Positions 37,558 to 42,776 of a DNA stretch of 42,776 nt are shown here, in pieces. Both the position numbers and the translations under genes were made by a program. Numbering within the stretch: the stretch's first letter is position 1; every line of letters starts with the position of its first letter. Below the pieces are notes generated by a model. It saw only the letters and a program-made list of their open reading frames with translations. It did not search any database and had not been told where the DNA came from. Where the stretch lies: assembly GCF_029846715.1 (NCBI RefSeq), contig NZ_JARVWW010000049.1, forward strand, positions 1-42,776. Direction: 5' to 3'. This DNA is from Bradyrhizobium nivariense. GTDB lineage: Bacteria; Pseudomonadota; Alphaproteobacteria; Rhizobiales; Xanthobacteraceae.

Positions 37558-38880
37558 TCAGTTCTTCAAGCGGGGTGCCAAAACTAAATCTGCGTACTGC
37601 TTTATTCTTTCTAAACGCCGTCTCGAATGAGATGATGCCAGTCCATTCGGACGTTCGTAAAGCTTCTCAATGCGCTTCAATTTTATGTCACCTTTGTAGG
37701 AAATGCTTTGAAATACTGGGACAGGATTTATGCTTTCAATGTACGTGCGGGGCGCTCCACCAATAACACCCTTCGCCAGCTTCAGATTCAAGATCATGCC
37801 CAACGCAAAATGTGGCGCTGTATACCACCGCCAACCCAACCCTCCGAGAGAATAGGCAATCACGGCAACGCGGTTTGGATCTCTCTTTGTGCAATAATAT
37901 TCAAGAGGCTGAACAACGTGAGGGTGATGCCCCAGAATAAGATCAACCCCCTCCTCAATCAGTGTGTGAGCGGCCTCGACCTGCCTGCCTCTCGGAAAAA
38001 ACTCAAATTCGTACCCCCAATGCAAGGAAGCGACGATAAGATCACAATTCTGCTTCTTACAATCCCATATCTGCTTCTTCAGTAGCTCGAGGTCGGTCGA
38101 AGCATACTTTGAACACAATTGAGCCGTGTGGATTCGGTAAGCTTCGTTCTTAGGCGCCTGGAGACCGTTAAGGCCAAACGTCGCTGATATGAAGCCGATC
38201 TTAATCCCTGCTTGAACAAGAACTGTAGCTCGTCCGTATTCCTGCGGATTGCGGGGAGTGCCGATGTCTTTAATCCCGTACTGAGCGAAAAGTCTTTGTG
38301 TGGTCTCAAGGCCTTCTGTTCCCCAGTCAAATGCGTGATTGTTTGCCAGACTAAGAGCTGTAAAGTATTTCTCCCTATGACCAGCAACAGTCGGAAATTG
38401 GGCGATTGAGAACCCCATCGACTGCGTACCAGGACGATATTCTAGATACCGTTCTGTTACAGGCCCTTCGAGGTTCGCGAAAGAAATGTCAACTTCAAAG
38501 AGCACGTCCGCGACGTCTTCAAAAAGTATATCTTTGGAATATTCAAGTCCATCTGCAGGCATCAAGTCACCCGCCGCGCCAATGGTCACCGAAGCATCCG
38601 TTTTGAATCCATCCGGCAACTTAACAATGGATTTGTCGCGCAGGAACACTACAGCAGATACGTTCTTTTCTGCTGTTGTAATCGGCCTCGCCAATTTGTA
38701 AAGCCAGTATACCTCATCAAGAAACGTCATCTCTTCGGAGTTGGTGGCAGCGCCCGCGCGAGGATAATCCCAGTAGCCAAATAGTCTGGCGCTTGTCATG
38801 GCTGCCTTCATTTTTAACCAATGAATAAAGGTCGGCGCTCGATAAAGGTCGAGATAAGTGGCAGGAAGGTCATGCAGCAT
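37558..38880 (-). CDS. CapA-family metallophosphatase (poly-gamma-glutamate synthesis type)
   Basis: A 440-aa protein of the CapA/PgsA family with a calcineurin-like metallophosphatase fold. Metal-site segments are GAAGDLMPAD, ISFANLEGPVTE, LSLANNHAFDWGTEG, ASLHWGYEFEF and LILGHHPHVVQPLEYY, in the usual order. An N-terminal extension of about 100 residues precedes the domain, and no signal peptide or membrane helix is obvious. The ATG at 38880 has GAGGT seven bases before it; the frame opens 15 codons further upstream. Family members take part in capsule polyglutamate export, and many have unknown roles. It is complete, between truncated bioF and the 229-aa gene. Confidence 0.85.
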   Translation of the reverse strand: MLHDLPATYLDLYRAPTFIHWLKMKAAMTSARLFGYWDYPRAGAATNSEEMTFLDEVYWLYKLARPITTAEKNVSAVVFLRDKSIVKLPDGFKTDASVTIGAAGDLMPADGLEYSKDILFEDVADVLFEVDISFANLEGPVTERYLEYRPGTQSMGFSIAQFPTVAGHREKYFTALSLANNHAFDWGTEGLETTQRLFAQYGIKDIGTPRNPQEYGRATVLVQAGIKIGFISATFGLNGLQAPKNEAYRIHTAQLCSKYASTDLELLKKQIWDCKKQNCDLIVASLHWGYEFEFFPRGRQVEAAHTLIEEGVDLILGHHPHVVQPLEYYCTKRDPNRVAVIAYSLGGLGWRWYTAPHFALGMILNLKLAKGVIGGAPRTYIESINPVPVFQSISYKGDIKLKRIEKLYERPNGLASSHSRRRLERIKQYADLVLAPRLKN

Positions 38881-39232
38881 GACTTGCACCTCGTTGTTGT
38901 GAAGGGCTTTGCAACATCGACACATTCCTCCGCGGGGTTGACATCACGGCCCTTCTTCCCGGTGCATGTCTGGACAATCCAACCGCTAACGAGTGAAGGT
39001 GCCGACGTACCCAGCCATCGGTCACGATGACAACTCGGATATCCGCCTACGCCGCTTTGACGATCACGACTTCGCACACGTTCTTATTATCGAGCTAAAC
39101 GCGTCGTAGCGGTTGAAGCGCGACGAATGTTTCGGAGGCGGCCTAGGCTAGCTGGCCGCTCCCGCGTTATGCCGGTGAAGCGGGTGCGGGTCCGCAGCGG
39201 AAAGTGAAGTGTTGATGGCGCTGAGGGGCGGC
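38881..39232. other. Spacer between CapA and 229-aa genes
   Basis: This holds the upstream region of the CapA gene. Nothing else is recognised in these 350 bases. Confidence 0.4.
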
Positions 39233-39922
39233 TCACAGCTCGATTCTGTCGTGGCGATCGACAACGCTCCTCAATTCCTCGCCGGTTGTCCAAGTAAGCC
39301 AATCATTGCCCACAATTTCCTCTTCTACCAGCCGTATTATTGCCCCGCCGGGCTCATGGTGTGTTATCTCGTAAACGCCCTTTTCTAACGCCCAGTTCGC
39401 GACAAACGCACATACATAATCGGGCTCCCAAAGAGCAAAAGACACCCCACTTGCTATTCTCCCTATGATTTCGGGGATGCCTTGTTTCCTAAAATCTTTG
39501 CGGACCCAGAGATCTCCGTGGTACGCGACTTTCCCGATCATTTTCTTCGCGCTTGGTGCTATGCAAGTACAACGGTCCTGAGGATGTGCATGCATGATTG
39601 GGTCAGCGTAAAAAGCTTTTAGAGATTCAAGATGTTCTGCAAAATTGCTCTGCGAAAGATCATATAGGCGAGCGGCGTATACAGCCACGACCTCATTATT
39701 CCTATTGACGCCGAGGACCCAATATCCCTCGCCTAACCTGATTGGCGAGCGATCTGGTCTAAAATTTGGATATGTTCGCCTCTTTGTTGGAGTTGTCCGT
39801 GTGATCGATACATACTCATCAAAATCGAAACCTATCGAAAGCTTAATACCCTTCCGGACGGCGGCGGCGTCATATGCTTGAAGGAAACGTGAGACTTGCA
39901 ACGGATTAGCTAAGCATGTCAC
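39233..39922 (-). CDS. Protein of unknown function with acetyltransferase-like segment
   Basis: A 229-aa protein I do not firmly recognise. It starts at GTG 39922 with AAGGTG five bases before it. Residues about 65-90 (GYWVLGVNRNNEVVAVYAAR) and about 135-175 (HGDLWVRKDFRKQGIPEIIG) have the strand and R-x-x-G-like pattern of GNAT N-acetyltransferases, followed by CAFVANWALEKGVYEI. The codon use and lower GC resemble the CapA gene next to it. A shared 24-bp motif lies about 80 bases upstream. An acetyltransferase-like role is a guess. Confidence 0.65.
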   Translation of the reverse strand: MTCLANPLQVSRFLQAYDAAAVRKGIKLSIGFDFDEYVSITRTTPTKRRTYPNFRPDRSPIRLGEGYWVLGVNRNNEVVAVYAARLYDLSQSNFAEHLESLKAFYADPIMHAHPQDRCTCIAPSAKKMIGKVAYHGDLWVRKDFRKQGIPEIIGRIASGVSFALWEPDYVCAFVANWALEKGVYEITHHEPGGAIIRLVEEEIVGNDWLTWTTGEELRSVVDRHDRIEL

Positions 39923-40003
39923 TGCTGCACCTTGTGCTATCGTTTTAGGCTGTGTCCTAGCCTAGGACGCGAGTTACAGTTGGTGATACAGGTCGATAAT
40001 GGA

Positions 40004-40027
40004 CAGAGGTACTACCTACTCTGGGAG
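40004..40027 (-). promoter_or_regulatory. Repeated 24-bp motif, copy 3
   Basis: The plus strand reads cagaggtactacctactctg and continues ggag. It shares the 11-base core tactacctact with copy 2 and flanking bases with both copies. It lies about 80 bases upstream of the 229-aa gene and outside the IS630 end. Function is inferred. Confidence 0.35.
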
Positions 40028-40047
40028 GATTATAGCGCGACAATCTA

Positions 40048-41225
40048 GTCACGTGAATCTAAAGTTCGCCACATAAAGTCTGCTGGGCTTTGTGGCAGAA
40101 GCGTTTGACGGAAGCCAAGATCTGGTCTGCGGACTTGGTCCATTTGAAGGGCTTCGGGTTATTGTTGTGCAGTTCGATGAAGGTACGGATGTCGGCCTCG
40201 AGCTGGAGGTGTGAACACCTCGCTGGATCTGCTTTCTGGTGAGTTCAGCGAACCAGCGCTCGATCTGATTGATCCATGACGCGGAAGTCGGCGTGAAGTG
40301 GACGTGATAGTGCGGCCGGCGGGCGAGCCACGCTTTGATCTTGGGTGTCTTGTGGGTGGCGTAGTTGTCCATGACGATATGGACCGCGAGCCCCTCAGGG
40401 ATTTGAGCGTCGATCTCTTTGAGGAACTTCAAGAACTCGACCGCCCGATGGTGCTTGTAGCATTTGCCAATGACAAAGCCGGAAGCGACATCGAGCGCGG
40501 CAAACAGCGTGGTGGTACCATGCCGCACATAGCTGTGGGTGCGACGTTCCGGCACCCCAGGCATCATCGGCAAGACCGGCTGCTCGCGATCGAGTGCCTG
40601 GATCTGGCTTTTCTCATCGACGCTGAGGACAACGGCTCGGTTCGGTGGGGACAGGTAAAGCCCAACAATATCGCGCACCTTATCGACGAATAGCGGATCA
40701 CTCGACAGTTTAAATGTCTGGCTGCGGTGCGGCTGCAAGCCGAATGCCGTCCACATTCGGCGGATCGTAGTGTGGGAAAAGCCAGTTTCCGCGGCCATCA
40801 AGCGGATCGACCAGTGCGTCGCGCCGCGCGGCGTCGTACGCAATGTCCGCTCGATTACCTCAGCAACCTGATCGTCGTTGATGGTTCGAGGGCGGCCAGG
40901 GCGGGCTTCGTCAAGCAGGCCATCACAGCGATCCTTCAATAATCGGCGGCGCCACTTGCCAACGGTGTGTTCGTGGAGGCCGAGTTCGGCAGCCACCGAC
41001 TTGCTTGGCAAGCCATCCGCACACCGCAGGATCGCGCGGCAGCGCTCAGATAGCGATCGGGCAACGCGATGACGACGAACTTGCCTCTCCAAGTACGCCC
41101 GCTCCTGCGGACTCAGAGCCAGCGGCGCGATCGGCCGGCCTCGTTCACCTGCATTCGCCACGAGCACTCTCCTCTGTAGAGACTCGAGCTATCAACTAAT
41201 GTGGTGAACTTGCGTTCCAGATGAC
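40048..41225 (-). mobile_element. IS630-family element
   Basis: The ends are imperfect inverted repeats (gtcacgtgaatctaaagttc at 40048 and gtcatctggaacgcaagttc read backwards from 41225). They are flanked by TA on each side (40046-40047 and 41226-41227), the usual IS630 target. The single gene is frameshifted near its end. Confidence 0.85.
40049..41167 (-). pseudogene. IS630-family transposase with C-terminal frameshift
   Basis: The N-terminal helix-turn-helix domains (SVAAELGLHEHTVGKWRRRL, then GRPRTI) are followed by the DDE domain: VVLSVDEKSQIQALDR, HIVMDNYATHKTPKIKAWL and SASWINQIERWFAELTRKQI. After RGVHTS (near 40215) the frame changes and the usual end (IRTFIELHNNNPKPFKWTKS) is found in another frame. 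The catalytic residues are all present, so partial activity cannot be excluded, but the protein is altered over its last 50 residues. Confidence 0.87.
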
Positions 41226-41248
41226 TAGGTGGGAAGCGCGCGACAATC

Positions 41249-41650
41249 AGGGGTTCTTCCGCATATTTGGTGCAGCTTGAGCAGCTGGGGTTGGATAGGT
41301 TGGGCGGTCGTTCTCAGGCAGCCAGAAGGACGCGTCGACGCAATAGCGGGTAGCTTGCCCGACCATACATTTGTCGTTTGATGGCTTTGATCCTGCCGAT
41401 CTGGCCTTCGACCGGACTGGTTGTCCAGGAGGTAGTTATTGCCGCTCGGACCGCATCGATGTCGCGCGCGATGCCGTTGGCAAAGCTCTTGAGCTCGCTG
41501 TTGGCTGCTTGTGTGATCCATTCATCGAGCTCGGCGATGTCGCTACCACTGAGAAGGGACACAAACCGCTTCGCTAGCTCCGCCGTCGTGGCGAGTTCCG
41601 GAGCTCGCGCAAACAAGTGACCGAGGAACAGCCTGGTGGTATTCCTCCGT
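41249..41650 (-). mobile_element. ISL3-family remnant
   Basis: The left end begins ggggttcttccgcatatttg, an ISL3-type terminus. The transposase tail lies inside, and the element is cut at about 41650 by the next IS66. The rest is absent. Confidence 0.65.
41314..41616 (-). pseudogene. ISL3-family transposase, C-terminal fragment
   Basis: The last 100 residues of an ISL3 transposase: WTTSPVEGQIGRIKAIKRQM and YGRASYPLLRRRVL are diagnostic. About three-quarters of the gene is missing on the right, where IS66 begins. Confidence 0.82.
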
Positions 41651-41665
41651 TGAGGGCCGCCTTGT

Positions 41666-42118
41666 TTGACGGACGTGAACGCTGCAGGTCCTAGGGGTAA
41701 TCCTAGGAGAAGCGCTAGGACGATTTCGAGGGCGGAGGTGATTACATCGGTCGAGCGGCGGCGCCGGTGGTCGCAGGATGAGAAGGAACGGCTTGTTGCA
41801 GCATCGCTCGAGCCCGGAGCCTGCGTTTCCGAGGTGGCTCGTATGGCTGGCCTTCATGTAAGCCAGCTGTTCAGGTGGCGCAAAGAGCTTTGCAAGCACG
41901 CTGAAGCGAGTATAGCGCCGTTTGTGCCGGTCGAGATTGGGTCGTCTGTGCCGCCGCGGGCGGTGGCCGAAGCGCCATTGACGACGACGGCGGCGCGTCG
42001 ACGGAAGAGCCATGGCATCATCGAGATCGATCTTGGTAGCGGGCACCGCATCCGGGTCGATGGCGACGTTGATGGAGACGCCCTGCGTCGCGTTCTCGAG
42101 GCTCTGGTGCGCCGATGA
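41666..42118 (+). CDS. tnpA: IS66 TnpA (Orf1), second element
   Basis: An IS66 Orf1 protein of up to 150 aa. Its helix-turn-helix part is VERRRRWSQDEKERLVAASL with VARMAGLHVSQLFRWRKELC, and the C-terminal segment GIIEIDLGSGHRIRVDGDVD follows. The TTG at 41666 is only the first possible start. The family usually begins a few residues before VITSVERRRRW, so a start near 41735 (GTG) is possible. The junction with ISL3 has probably removed the normal 5' end of the element. Confidence 0.8.
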   Translation: MTDVNAAGPRGNPRRSARTISRAEVITSVERRRRWSQDEKERLVAASLEPGACVSEVARMAGLHVSQLFRWRKELCKHAEASIAPFVPVEIGSSVPPRAVAEAPLTTTAARRRKSHGIIEIDLGSGHRIRVDGDVDGDALRRVLEALVRR

Positions 42119-42462
42119 TCCCGGTTCCGACGGGCGCGCGCGTGTGGCTTGCGACAGGCTACACGGACATGCGGCGAGGCTTTCCGACGCTGGCACTCCA
42201 GGTGCAGGAGGTGCTGCGCAAGGACCCGCTCAGCGGTCATCTGTTTGTCTTCCGCGGTCGCCGAAGCGATCTTGTGAAGGTGATCTGGCACGATGGCCAG
42301 GGAGCATGCCTGTTCACCAAAAGACTGGAGAGAGGGCGGTTCATCTGGCCTTCGGTTGCGGGCGAAGCAGTGACGATCTCTCCGGCGCAGATGAGCTACC
42401 TGTTGTCCGGAATCGATTGGCGCAACCCGCAAGAAGCCCAGCGTCCGACGCGGATCGGATAG
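42115..42462 (+). CDS. tnpB: IS66 TnpB (Orf2), second element
   Basis: A 115-aa Orf2 protein with VWLATGYTDMRRGFPTLAL, FVFRGRRSDLVKVIWHDGQG and YLLSGIDWRNP. It is strongly similar to the copy at 35802-36149, especially over its last 50 residues. It overlaps the tnpA stop by ATGA. Complete. Confidence 0.93.
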   Translation: MIPVPTGARVWLATGYTDMRRGFPTLALQVQEVLRKDPLSGHLFVFRGRRSDLVKVIWHDGQGACLFTKRLERGRFIWPSVAGEAVTISPAQMSYLLSGIDWRNPQEAQRPTRIG

Positions 42463-42507
42463 CCGTTTTGGGTTTGAATCTGCTGCTTGATCTGATTCAA
42501 TGGCTTC

Positions 42508-42678
42508 ATGATATCGAAGCCGGACGATCTTCCATCGGACCTTGTGAGTGCCCTGGCGGCGCTGCAGGCCGAGCGTGAGGCGCGGCTGCGAGCCGAGGCG
42601 GTGGCTGCCAGTGCGCGGGCGGAGCTGTCGGACAACGCGGCGCTGATCGGTGAGCGTCATGCAGGGACCACGCGCTGA
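42508..42678 (+). pseudogene. tnpC: IS66 TnpC, N-terminal fragment
   Basis: It starts at ATG 42508, 45 bases after tnpB, the same layout as the first IS66. It reads MISKPDDLPSDL, AALQAEREARLR and RAELSDNAALIGE, the coiled-coil start of TnpC. It then enters unrelated sequence and stops after 56 aa. The element is truncated at about 42655. Confidence 0.8.
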
Positions 42679-42776
42679 GGGCTGATCTGGTCGGCTAGAA
42701 AGATCTCGCGGAATGGTTTGTCGCGAGGTCACAATGTCCAAGGATAGTCGTAAGGATAGCGATAAGGGTAGGCATA
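42679..42776. other. Window end, possible gene start
   Basis: Unrelated DNA beyond the truncated IS66. A plus-strand ATG at 42734 (MSKDSRKDSDKGRH, running off the window) has a weak GAGG upstream. It is too short to name. Confidence 0.25.

Noticed and set aside
1..42776. tRNA genes, CRISPR arrays, nod boxes and NifA/sigma54 promoters
   Set aside because: Scanning by eye for T-loop patterns, regular repeats, nod-box cores and TGGCAC-N5-TTGC found no convincing match on either strand.

Overview
The window looks like part of a symbiosis island or other transferred accessory region of a high-GC alphaproteobacterium, most likely Bradyrhizobium or Mesorhizobium. The evidence is the crowding of IS families common in rhizobial islands (IS3, IS30, IS5, IS66, IS256, IS630, IS1380, ISL3), a group II intron, decayed bioB and bioF next to each other, and many broken metabolic genes. 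The species call is inference. No nod, nif or fix gene, nod box, tRNA, CRISPR array or plasmid replication gene was seen.

Left part (1-13 kb): four minus-strand genes of CoA and nitronate chemistry. They encode an AMP-forming acyl-CoA ligase, a class III CoA-transferase with two fused copies of the domain, an enoyl-CoA hydratase-like crotonase and a nitronate monooxygenase-like flavoprotein. Spacers of 0.6-1.4 kb without recognisable genes separate them. A decayed IS3 element, itself carrying an intact IS30, sits between the hydratase and the flavoprotein. They may be the remains of one degradative or modifying pathway with an unknown carboxylic acid substrate.

Middle part (14-24.5 kb): a nest of mobile DNA and the most unusual section. 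A roughly 1.9 kb group II intron (minus strand, domain V near 14121-14155) has its reverse transcriptase gene split by a 2.74 kb cassette (A). The cassette holds two small overlapping genes followed by a long serine recombinase gene. Two more cassettes with the same gene order (C, then B) lie head to tail from 24.17 to 18.94 kb, and the first gene of a fourth (D) abuts B. Cassette C lies directly against a second, decayed group II reverse transcriptase remnant. Only recombinase C (700 aa) is open throughout.

Right-middle (24.6-33.6 kb): an intact pair, an amidinotransferase/dimethylargininase-like enzyme followed by an alanine dehydrogenase-like enzyme, probably one transcription unit for amino-acid chemistry. 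Broken IS256, amino-acid-binding protein, pabB, IS1380, IS5 and Dabb-domain genes follow.

Right end (33.7-42.8 kb): bioB cut in two by an IS66 element with loss of its middle, then a truncated bioF. An intact CapA-type metallophosphatase gene and an intact 229-aa gene with an acetyltransferase-like segment come next. An IS630, an ISL3 remnant and a second, truncated IS66 close the window. A related 24-bp sequence lies upstream of three of the intact minus-strand genes and may be a shared regulatory site.
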